Shown: piece by piece, positions 1-5,666 of the stretch
How positions within the stretch are numbered: the stretch's first letter is position 1
Layout of the letters: every line of letters begins with the position of its first letter
Source of the DNA: Christensenella sp. UBA941
GTDB lineage: Bacteria > Bacillota > Clostridia > Christensenellales > UBA941
Direction of reading: 5' to 3'
Assembly (NCBI GenBank): GCA_002293365.1
Contig: DBDD01000279.1
Location: 1 to 8,999 of the forward strand
DNA length: 8,999 bases
The notes under the pieces: model-generated
What the model was told of the DNA's origin: nothing
Databases searched by the model: none
What the model saw: only the letters and a program-made list of their open reading frames with translations
Program-made: the position numbers and the translations under genes

Positions 1-360
1 GGCTACGTATCGGACGAGGAGCTCGAACGGCTATACAGGACGTGCAGGATCGCCGTCGCGCCGCTAAGGTTCGGCGCGGGCGTAAAGGGGAAGACGGTCG
101 AAGCAGTTTACAACCTTATCCCGATAGTATCGACGTCCTTCGGGATAGAGGGCTTGCCGGAAGCGGAGACGATTATCCCAATCTGCGACGGCGCGGAGAG
201 CTTCGCCAAAGAGCTGCAAAGGCTGCTATCGTCGGACGAGGCGTGCCAAAGCGCCGCCGCCGCGTACCGGCTGTGGATCGAAAAGTGGTTCTCCAAAGAG
301 CACGCGATTGAGGTCGTGCGAGAGATAATGGAAGATGGTATACTAGATAAAAAGCAATAG
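1..360 (+). CDS. Glycosyltransferase, GT4/GT-B type, C-terminal fragment (5' end outside window)
   Basis: The reading frame is open from base 1 and ends at TAG 358-360, giving the last 119 residues of a longer protein. The visible part begins GYVSDEELERLYRTCRI and continues with APLRFGAGVKGKTVEA, then a PIVSTSFGIEGL segment. This is the nucleotide-sugar binding half of GT-B fold glycosyltransferases, where the G-x-G-x-K-x(3)-E block contacts the sugar-nucleotide donor. The tail after about residue 75 is helical and charged. Donor and acceptor cannot be read from this fragment. It lies directly upstream of gmd, whose SD overlaps its stop codon, so it is the previous gene of the same operon. 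A role in adding a GDP-linked sugar such as D-rhamnose to a surface glycan is inferred from that context only. Confidence 0.85.
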   Translation, partial: GYVSDEELERLYRTCRIAVAPLRFGAGVKGKTVEAVYNLIPIVSTSFGIEGLPEAETIIPICDGAESFAKELQRLLSSDEACQSAAAAYRLWIEKWFSKEHAIEVVREIMEDGILDKKQ

Positions 361-372
361 GAGCAATAGAAA

Positions 373-1374
373 ATGCCTAAAGCATTGATTACCGGTATTA
401 CCGGCCAGGACGGCTCGTATCTGGCCGAGCTGCTTATCAGCAAGAATTACGAAGTATTCGGCCTCGTACGCCGCAAGAGCCAGCTTGGCTACGGCCAAAG
501 CGAGCATTTAAAGGAGCGCGTTACGTTTATCGACGGCGATATGACGGATACCACGTCGCTCGTGAAGGCTATGACGATTTCAAGCGCCGATGAAGTCTAC
601 AATCTGGCCGCGAATTCGTTCGTCGCCTCTAGCTGGAACGCGCCGGATTCCGCCGCCGAGATAAACGCCGTGGGCGTGACGAAGCTATTGGAGGCCATTC
701 GCTTTGTAAAGCCCGAGGCGCGCTTCTACCAGGCGTCTACGAGCGAAATGTTTGGCCTCGTACAGGAAATCCCGCAAAAAGAAACGACGCCGTTTTACCC
801 GCGCAGCCCCTACGGCGTCGCAAAGCTTTACGGCCATTGGATCACGAAAAACTACCGCGAGAGCTACGGCATCTTTGCGTGCAACGGCATCCTGTTCAAC
901 CATGAGAGCGAACGGCGCGGAGCGGAATTCGTTACGCGCAAGATTACGCTCGCCGCGGCCGCAATTTGCAAAGGCCGGCAGGAAGTATTAGAGCTGGGCA
1001 ATCTCTCCGCGCAGCGCGATTGGGGCCATAGCGAGGACTACGTGCGCGCTATGTGGCTTATGCTGCAACAGGACGAGCCGGACGATTATGTCGTCGCTTC
1101 GGGAGAGGTGCATACCGTGCGCGATTTTTGCGCGGTCGCGTTCGAGCGGGCGGGCATGGCGTTGACGTGGAGCGGCGAAGGGCTGGATGAAACGGGGACG
1201 GATAAGGCCGGAAGAGTCCGCGTACGCGTAAATCCCGCGTTTTTCAGGCCCGCCGAGGTGGATATACTGTTTGGAGACCCGTCAAAGGCCGAACAAAAGC
1301 TCGGCTGGAAGCGCGAAATTTCGTTTGAGCGGCTAGTCGAGCGCATGGTGGATCACGATTTAGCCGCGAACTGA
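373..1374 (+). CDS. gmd: GDP-mannose 4,6-dehydratase
   Basis: A 333-residue cytoplasmic short-chain dehydrogenase/reductase-fold enzyme that converts GDP-D-mannose to GDP-4-dehydro-6-deoxy-D-mannose with bound NADP. The N-terminal Rossmann motif GITGQDG is at residues 8-14, and RRKS at 33-36 matches the NADP phosphate-binding segment of GMD. The catalytic set is visible: Thr123 and Glu125 in STSEMFG, then Tyr147 and Lys151 in SPYGVAK. FNHESERRG (175-183), the LGNLSAQRDWGHSEDYV block and FFRPAEVDILFGDPSKA (290-306) are GMD signatures that distinguish it from other sugar epimerases and dehydratases. Length is normal for bacterial GMD. The start is supported by AGGAG at 359-363, nine bases upstream and overlapping the previous stop. 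The next gene, a matching reductase, starts 18 bases downstream. Confidence 0.95.
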   Translation: MPKALITGITGQDGSYLAELLISKNYEVFGLVRRKSQLGYGQSEHLKERVTFIDGDMTDTTSLVKAMTISSADEVYNLAANSFVASSWNAPDSAAEINAVGVTKLLEAIRFVKPEARFYQASTSEMFGLVQEIPQKETTPFYPRSPYGVAKLYGHWITKNYRESYGIFACNGILFNHESERRGAEFVTRKITLAAAAICKGRQEVLELGNLSAQRDWGHSEDYVRAMWLMLQQDEPDDYVVASGEVHTVRDFCAVAFERAGMALTWSGEGLDETGTDKAGRVRVRVNPAFFRPAEVDILFGDPSKAEQKLGWKREISFERLVERMVDHDLAAN

Positions 1375-1392
1375 AGCAAGGGGCTGCCGTAG

Positions 1393-2346
1393 ATGGAAAA
1401 AACCTGCCTGATAACGGGCGTAAGCGGCTTCGTCGGGGGTTATCTCGCGCAAGCCGCGTTAAGAGAAGGCTATACATCCGTTCACGGAACGTGCTTTGGG
1501 GACGCCGAAAACGTCATGCCGGGCGTTCCGATAGAATTGCACGAGCTCGACATGCTCGATAGCCCCGGCGTCGAAGCGCTGATAGCCAAGCTAAAGCCCG
1601 CGCGGATATTTCACCTAGCGGCGCTGTCCTCTCCCGCGCTGTCGTGGCGGAAGCCCGAACTGACGTTCGATATTAACGTAAAGGGAACGCTGCACGTTTT
1701 AGAAGCGATTCGGGAGCATGCGCCCAAGACGGGAGCGTTGCTCGTGGGCTCGGGCGACCAGTACGGCGATACGCCTCTGCCTGAAAACTGCATGGTTTCC
1801 GAGGCGCTGCCAATGCGCCCCGTCACACCCTACGCGGCGAGCAAAGCCGCGCAGGACAGCTTGGGCCGCGTCTACGCAAAGGCGTATGGGCTGAATATAG
1901 TAATGACGCGCTCGTTCAACCACGCGGGGCCGCGCCAGACGGCCGCGTTCGTCCTATCGAGCTTTGCAAAGCAAATAGCCGCTATCGAACGCGGCCGATC
2001 CGAGCCCGTGTTGTACGTGGGCAATCTCGACGCCCGCCGTGATTTTACCGATGTGCGCGACGTCGCAAGGGCATATGTAGCGCTTGCGGAAAAGGGCGTC
2101 CCGGGCGAGGCGTACAACGTCGGCTCCGGAAACGCTTACGATATACGCGATTTGCTCGAAAGGCTGCTCGCGCTGTCCGCGGCGCGTATAGAGATTCGCC
2201 GCGATCCGGCGCGCATGCGCCCGAGCGATACGCCGCTTTTGGCTTGCGATAATACCAAGCTTTGCGCGGCTACGGGATGGAAGCCCGAGATACATATAGA
2301 ACAAACACTGTTTGATATTCTGAATTACTGGCGAAGCTTTATTTAA
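1393..2346 (+). CDS. rmd: GDP-4-dehydro-6-deoxy-D-mannose reductase (GDP-D-rhamnose forming)
   Basis: A 317-residue SDR-fold reductase that would reduce the C4 keto group of the GMD product to give GDP-D-rhamnose. It has the Rossmann motif GVSGFVG (9-15), an active-site serine in VGSGDQYG (118-125), and the Tyr147/Lys151 pair in TPYAASK. RSFNHAGP (173-180), YVGNLDARRDFTDVRDVARAY (208-228) and RPSDTPLLACDNTKL (276-290) resemble bacterial Rmd more than GDP-L-fucose synthase (WcaG) or dTDP-sugar reductases. The pairing with gmd supports this, since Gmd plus Rmd is the known route to GDP-D-rhamnose in Pseudomonas and Aneurinibacillus. AAGGGG at 1378-1383 is a modest SD. The 3' end overlaps the convergent methyltransferase-like gene by 8 bp. 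GDP-6-deoxy-D-talose synthase is a less likely alternative. Confidence 0.85.
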   Translation: MEKTCLITGVSGFVGGYLAQAALREGYTSVHGTCFGDAENVMPGVPIELHELDMLDSPGVEALIAKLKPARIFHLAALSSPALSWRKPELTFDINVKGTLHVLEAIREHAPKTGALLVGSGDQYGDTPLPENCMVSEALPMRPVTPYAASKAAQDSLGRVYAKAYGLNIVMTRSFNHAGPRQTAAFVLSSFAKQIAAIERGRSEPVLYVGNLDARRDFTDVRDVARAYVALAEKGVPGEAYNVGSGNAYDIRDLLERLLALSAARIEIRRDPARMRPSDTPLLACDNTKLCAATGWKPEIHIEQTLFDILNYWRSFI

Positions 2347-3361
2347 CCGCCACAAAGAGCGAAGGCGCGCCATAATAGCCGCGAACCAGGCTGTCGGCGC
2401 AGACGATTTGAACCTTAGAAAACCCCGCTTCATGCAGATAATCGAATATATCCGCGCCTATATCGTAGAAAACCAGCGAGCCTTCGTCCGCGACGGGATT
2501 GCCGTGATATTCGGGCGAAAGGTAATGCGTCAGCGCGCCGTTTTCAATACCCGCTCGCCGTACGGTTTTTTCGGTATCATAATGAAACGGCACGGTAAAA
2601 ATCAGCCTGCCGCCAGGGGCAAGAACCCTGAAAAGCTCGGCAAGCGCCGCCTGCAAGTCGGCAACGTGCTCCAAAACGTCGTTCGATATGACGATATCAA
2701 ACGACGCGTCTTCGAAGCTGAGCGCCAAGCAGTCCTCATGCCGGATTCCGTCGACGACCGCGCCCGGCTTTATATCGGGGCCCAGATATTCGCTTCCGAT
2801 TGTATCCGGGTAGTCTTTATTCAGCGCTTTAAATAAATCTGTTACCTGCTCCTGTGCGTAAATGCGAATGCCGGTATGCGCGATACAAGCATGGCGAATA
2901 TACGCCATGATGAATCTTTGCCGGGTGTTTAGCCCGCATTTCCCGCATACCGCGCGCTCCCGGAAGCTTACTTCGGTTCCGTCGCCCCACTGAAGATCTA
3001 TGAGGAGCGGCTGAACCTGCTCGCAAGCGTCGCAATAGCCGATCAGCTTTTCGCTGTGCGGCGCGTTTTGAACGACAGAATAGCTTAAAGAGCGTTCCAG
3101 CCGCAATGGGATTGTCCTTTGGTTCAGGATATAATCCGCAAAATCCTTTGCATTATCAAATTGGCGAAATTCCATATTGCCGCTTGCTATATCGGCTTTA
3201 AAAGCGGCCTCCAGGCTCGTAAGTTTTTCGGGATCGAACCCAGCCGCTTTGAGCTCCGCGGCCGCCAGCTCGGCTTTAAGCGCTTCTTGTTCGGCAATAG
3301 CGGCGTCCAGCGCCGTTTTGCGCACTATGCCCAGCGACCGGGCCAGCTTGCTAATCAACAT
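2339..3361 (-). CDS. Class I SAM methyltransferase-like protein with N-terminal helix and Cys4 motif
   Basis: A 340-residue soluble protein. Residues 15-60 are rich in Ala, Glu and Lys and likely form a helix or coiled coil. Cys110/Cys113 and Cys139/Cys142 form two CxxC pairs that could bind zinc. The C-terminal half has methyltransferase features: the FDIVISNDVLEHV segment (221-233) and FRVLAPGGRLIFTVPF (244-259). The usual glycine-rich SAM-binding motif I is not visible; its place is taken by RIYAQEQVTDLFKAL (166-180) and an IGSEYLG segment. I recognise this layout from methyltransferase-like proteins in glycan gene clusters, but the substrate is unknown. The start is fixed by GAGGAG (minus strand, 3368-3373), six bases upstream. 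It is the second gene after an HPP-family membrane protein and ends inside the 3' end of rmd. Catalytic activity is uncertain. Confidence 0.8.
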   Translation of the reverse strand: MLISKLARSLGIVRKTALDAAIAEQEALKAELAAAELKAAGFDPEKLTSLEAAFKADIASGNMEFRQFDNAKDFADYILNQRTIPLRLERSLSYSVVQNAPHSEKLIGYCDACEQVQPLLIDLQWGDGTEVSFRERAVCGKCGLNTRQRFIMAYIRHACIAHTGIRIYAQEQVTDLFKALNKDYPDTIGSEYLGPDIKPGAVVDGIRHEDCLALSFEDASFDIVISNDVLEHVADLQAALAELFRVLAPGGRLIFTVPFHYDTEKTVRRAGIENGALTHYLSPEYHGNPVADEGSLVFYDIGADIFDYLHEAGFSKVQIVCADSLVRGYYGAPSLFVAVK

Positions 3362-3367
3362 ATATGT

Positions 3368-3373
3368 CTCCTC
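3368..3373 (-). promoter_or_regulatory. Ribosome binding site overlapping the upstream stop codon
   Basis: The minus strand reads GAGGAG here, six bases before the ATG of the methyltransferase-like gene. Its first bases fall within the TGA stop (3374-3372) of the HPP-family gene. Ribosomes ending the first gene would therefore sit on the SD of the second, which supports translational coupling and a common mRNA. Confidence 0.75.
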
Positions 3374-3899
3374 ATAAATTTCTCAAATGATTTTTCAGCA
3401 ATTCCTTGATGATAACCAGAACAGCGACGCAGCCAAACGCCGCTAGCCCCATAGCGAGAGGATTCGAGGCCAGCGTAACAGCGACGGCAAGCGCCGCCGA
3501 CGGCGGGTGCTCGAAGTTCAGCACGGTCATTATGAGCATGGATAGGAATACTGCCATAGCGCAGGCGGGGATATAGCCCGGAAGCGGGAACGACTCGGGA
3601 ACGAGCGTAATAAGAGCGGAGCCTATATAGCCGCAGACGGCGCCTACAAGATAGCCGCCGACCAGAAACTTTGGCCGCGAGGATTTCGCGTGCGGAAAGC
3701 TGAACGCGATAAACGCGCTCGCGCCCAAGGACGCGATTGCCAGCTCGCTTTCAAACGCGTGGACAATCCAGAACGCGGCAAAGATGAAAGCGCACGCCAT
3801 CAAGCTTTGGTATACGTGGGCGCGCGTGAGGATTCTTTTGTCGCGGGATTCATATGACCTTCGCCGCATAATACCTTTTATTCCCCGGATAATATCCAT
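3372..3899 (-). CDS. HPP family integral membrane protein
   Basis: A small membrane protein of 175 residues from the chosen start. A basic N-terminus (MRRRSYESRDKR) is followed by hydrophobic segments fitting four to five transmembrane helices. Family signatures are SLGASAFIAFSFPHAKSSRP after the first helix and the name-giving motif in NFEHPPSAALA, followed by a last helix and a basic tail. Cyanobacterial and plastid HPP proteins have been linked to nitrite transport; the substrate here is unknown. The frame stays open to 4055, but that longer form would run into the divergent Uma2 gene. I favour ATG 3899, although it has no SD. ATG 3869 has a weak AAAAGG four bases upstream and is a real alternative. 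It overlaps the SD of the methyltransferase-like gene. Confidence 0.85.
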   Translation of the reverse strand: MDIIRGIKGIMRRRSYESRDKRILTRAHVYQSLMACAFIFAAFWIVHAFESELAIASLGASAFIAFSFPHAKSSRPKFLVGGYLVGAVCGYIGSALITLVPESFPLPGYIPACAMAVFLSMLIMTVLNFEHPPSAALAVAVTLASNPLAMGLAAFGCVAVLVIIKELLKNHLRNL

Positions 3900-3945
3900 G
3901 TATATCGTTAGTTTAGCATATCGGAATGCAAAACGCCACGCATAG

Positions 3946-3975
3946 TTGATACCGCGTTCGGCTTTCGTATATAAT
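3946..3975 (+). promoter_or_regulatory. Sigma-A type promoter for the Uma2-family gene
   Basis: TTGATA (3946-3951) and a perfect TATAAT (3970-3975) are separated by 18 bp, which predicts transcription from about 3982 and a leader of roughly 23 bases to the ATG at 4005. GGGAGGG at 3992-3998 is the SD. The site lies in the divergent gap with the HPP gene; I saw no equally good promoter in the opposite direction. Confidence 0.7.
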
Positions 3976-4004
3976 AAGACAAAGAATAATCGGGAGGGAT
4001 CGGC

Positions 4005-4553
4005 ATGCGGGACGCGGCAAAAAATCAAAAGCCCATGCCATACGAGCGCTATCAAAAGCTTACCGGCAACCGAAGATGCGAGCTAATAGACGGCGTTGTC
4101 TACGATCTTGCCGCGCCGAGCAAGCTGCATCAAGCCGCTTCAATGCTGCTTGGCAACAAATTGTTCGCGCATCTGGCCTCAAAGCCGTGCAGGCCGTATT
4201 CCGCGCCGTACGACGTCGTGTTTAACGGCGAAGACGACGCCGACCCTACGCTCCAGCCCGACCTTCTGGTATTGTGCAAGGGCCAGCCGCTGCCGATGGT
4301 CGTAGTCGAAATCCTTTCGTTCTCAGAGCGTAAGCGGCGCAGCGTAAAAATGGAAATCTACCGTAAATACGGCGTTCCAGAATATTGGGAGCTAAACCCC
4401 GACGCCGGTACGATGACGCTCTATGCGCTGGAAAACGGCCAGTACGTCCGCAAAAACGAAAATTCAAGCGTGTTCCACTCGCCCGCTCTCGGATTTGAAA
4501 TCGACGCGGAAGCGTTTTACGACGAAGTCGAGGATCATCTCGAAAATTCATAA
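4005..4553 (+). CDS. Uma2/DUF820 family protein, PD-(D/E)XK nuclease-like fold
   Basis: A 182-residue protein. Family marks in order are MPYERYQKL near the N-terminus, the CELIDGVVYDLAAPS strand pair (25-39), PTLQPDLLVL with Asp86, VVVEILSFS with Glu102, and EIYRKYGVPEYWELNP (117-132). The last block is highly typical of DUF820. Asp86 and Glu102 occupy the acidic positions of a PD-(D/E)XK-type site; the lysine is less clear. The family is widespread, often in many copies per genome, and its biological role is unresolved despite the annotation 'restriction endonuclease-like'. No methyltransferase, antitoxin or mobile-element gene is immediately linked, so I do not call it a defence gene. It has its own promoter (3946-3975) and SD six bases from the ATG. 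tepA follows after 91 bases. Confidence 0.85.
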   Translation: MRDAAKNQKPMPYERYQKLTGNRRCELIDGVVYDLAAPSKLHQAASMLLGNKLFAHLASKPCRPYSAPYDVVFNGEDDADPTLQPDLLVLCKGQPLPMVVVEILSFSERKRRSVKMEIYRKYGVPEYWELNPDAGTMTLYALENGQYVRKNENSSVFHSPALGFEIDAEAFYDEVEDHLENS

Positions 4554-4601
4554 TAGCCTAATTTGATTAAAATCTGGTTATTCCCGCCAAGATTGCGCAT
4601 A

Positions 4602-4635
4602 CTAGGAAAGCGCTTTCGCGCTAGTTTATTCCTAG
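4602..4635 (+). promoter_or_regulatory. Leader hairpin abutting the tepA ribosome binding site
   Basis: CTAGGAA (4602-4608) is the exact reverse complement of TTCCTAG (4629-4635), and inside it AGCGC (4609-4613) pairs with GCGCT (4618-4622) around a TTTC loop. AGTTTA (4623-4628) would form a one-sided bulge. The 3' arm includes the first bases of the SD (AGGAG 4634-4638), so the folded RNA could restrict ribosome access to tepA. The inverted repeats are directly visible; the regulatory role is inferred. Confidence 0.45.
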
Positions 4636-4644
4636 GAGCCGCTT

Positions 4645-5352
4645 ATGCCCATCGATCCGCCCGAAGTCACGCCCGAAGAAACCGAAGCGGGCGTACAGGC
4701 CGCCGATTCCCTTAAAACTTTCGGCGCTATTATGATTGCGCCGCCGCCGCATGACGGCGTTCAATGCCTTACGATTATCGGCGAAATCGAAGGCCACACG
4801 CTCCTGCCGCCTACCAGCAAGACGACGAAATACGAGCATCTTATCCCGCTCTTGGCCTCCATAGAGCAAAACCCGGAGATAAAGGGCGTGCTGTTCCTTA
4901 TGAACACTGTAGGCGGAGATATCGAGGCAGGCCTCGCTATCGCGGAGCTTATCGCGGGGATGTCAAAGCCGACGGTTACGCTCGTACTAGGCGGCGGGCA
5001 TTCGATCGGCGTTACGCTCGCCGTCAGCTCCAGAGCCTCGTTTATCACGCCGACGGCGACGATAACGATCCATCCCGTGCGCATAAGCGGGCAGGTCATC
5101 ACAGCGAGCCAAACGTACGACTATTTCAACCGCATGCAGGATCGCATTCTTGAATTCATCGTCCGGCATTCAAACATTAAGCTCAAAGCGCTGCGCGCGC
5201 TTATGCTTAATACCAGCGAACTCGCCAACGATATCGGCACGGTGCTTATCGGCAAAGAGGCGGTGGATTGCGGCCTTATAGGCGCTATCGGCGGCATCAA
5301 GGACGCGAGGGAGAAGCTTATGGAATTGATTGAGCTGTACGATGAAGAATAA
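4645..5352 (+). CDS. tepA: Translocation-enhancing protein TepA, ClpP-fold serine peptidase-like
   Basis: A 235-residue member of the ClpP/crotonase-like superfamily. The N-terminus is acidic (MPIDPPEVTPEETEAG), followed by the ClpP core from about residue 40. The catalytic triad can be placed: Ser120 in LGGGHSIGV, His143 in TITIHPVR, and Asp196 in ELANDIGTVL. MNTVGGDIEAGLAIAE (86-101) forms the substrate-strand region. The GGGHSIG and IHPVR segments match TepA (YmfB) of Bacillus, a cytoplasmic ClpP-like protein reported to aid protein export. It differs from ClpP itself in lacking the GxASMA nucleophile motif. No signal peptide is seen. TAGGAG at 4633-4638 gives a good SD six bases from the ATG. 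The stop codon is only one base from an 82-bp inverted-repeat element. Confidence 0.9.
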   Translation: MPIDPPEVTPEETEAGVQAADSLKTFGAIMIAPPPHDGVQCLTIIGEIEGHTLLPPTSKTTKYEHLIPLLASIEQNPEIKGVLFLMNTVGGDIEAGLAIAELIAGMSKPTVTLVLGGGHSIGVTLAVSSRASFITPTATITIHPVRISGQVITASQTYDYFNRMQDRILEFIVRHSNIKLKALRALMLNTSELANDIGTVLIGKEAVDCGLIGAIGGIKDAREKLMELIELYDEE

Positions 5353-5353
5353 T

Positions 5354-5435
5354 TGTAGGGACGCCATATATGGCGTCCGTCACCTCGAACCGACGTTTTC
5401 GGTATATCACGGACGCGATTTATCGCGTCCCTACA
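5354..5435. repeat. 82-bp miniature element of nested inverted repeats
   Basis: The ends are perfect 11-bp inverted repeats: TGTAGGGACGC (5354-5364) and GCGTCCCTACA (5425-5435). Inside are a perfect 20-bp palindrome at 5359-5378 (GGACGCC, then CATATATG, then GCGTCC) and a 9+9 bp hairpin with a TT loop at 5411-5430 (GGACGCGAT and ATCGCGTCC). Between these, GCGTCCGT (5373-5380) pairs with ACGGACGC (5409-5416), and ACCGA (5389-5393) with TCGGT (5399-5403). It can fold as one long hairpin or as a three-arm structure. It carries no ORF. The organisation fits a MITE- or REP-like interspersed repeat sitting between the tepA stop and the next gene. No convincing target-site duplication is seen. Spread elsewhere in the genome is inferred. 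Confidence 0.75.
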
Positions 5436-5458
5436 CCATTAAAAAGAGAGGAACACCC

Positions 5459-5602
5459 ATGCCCGACTACAAAAAAATGTATTTCATGCTCTTTAACGCC
5501 CAAACCGACGCGATAGGGATTCTTCGGCAGGCCCAGCGCATGACGGAGGAGCTGTATTTAAAGGACAAACCGGAGGTACGCCTTTTGAGGCCGGACAAGT
5601 AG
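5459..5602 (+). CDS. Small conserved-looking protein of unknown function (47 aa)
   Basis: The ORF runs from ATG 5459 to TAG 5602. The protein starts MPDYKKMYFMLFNAQTDAIG, continues ILRQAQRMTEELYLKD and ends with a short charged tail. It is preceded by AGAGG (5447-5451), seven bases from the ATG, which favours a real gene. The sequence looks like one amphipathic helix with aromatic residues near the N-terminus and no signal peptide. I recall similar very short 'DYKxMYxxLFNAxTDAI' proteins annotated as hypothetical in Clostridia, but no function is known to me. An upstream in-frame ATG at 5330 exists but lies inside tepA and would read through the inverted-repeat element, so it is unlikely. A strong hairpin follows at 5617. 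Confidence 0.65.
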   Translation: MPDYKKMYFMLFNAQTDAIGILRQAQRMTEELYLKDKPEVRLLRPDK

Positions 5603-5616
5603 GGCGCGCTGGGATT

Positions 5617-5653
5617 AATGGCATTCGCCCGGCGCAGCCGGGCGAATGCCATT
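5617..5653. terminator. 17-bp perfect hairpin between convergent genes, probable terminator
   Basis: AATGGCATTCGCCCGGC (5617-5633) and its exact reverse complement (5637-5653) flank a GCA loop. It lies between the end of the small ORF (5602) and the end of nrdJ on the other strand (5667), so it can serve both transcripts. The T-tract is poor on either side (GTTTATCTTG after it on the plus strand), so it is not a textbook intrinsic terminator. A REP-type palindromic repeat is the alternative. Confidence 0.6.
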
Positions 5654-5666
5654 GTTTATCTTGTAA

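Noticed and set aside
1954..2433. Long minus-strand ORF across the 3' end of rmd
   Set aside because: It lies antisense to a clear Rmd reading frame, shows no recognisable family and has no clear SD; it is a shadow of the GC-rich code.
3900..4055. N-terminal extension of the HPP protein to ATG 4055
   Set aside because: It would overlap the start, SD and promoter of the divergent Uma2 gene, and the added residues do not resemble the family's N-terminus.
4005..4553. Uma2 protein as part of a restriction or toxin system
   Set aside because: No methyltransferase, specificity subunit or antitoxin gene is adjacent; the neighbouring tepA is a housekeeping-type gene.
4548..4582. Possible terminator after the Uma2 gene (AATAGCC with GGTTATT)
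   Set aside because: The stem has a wobble pair, a large loop and no T-tract.
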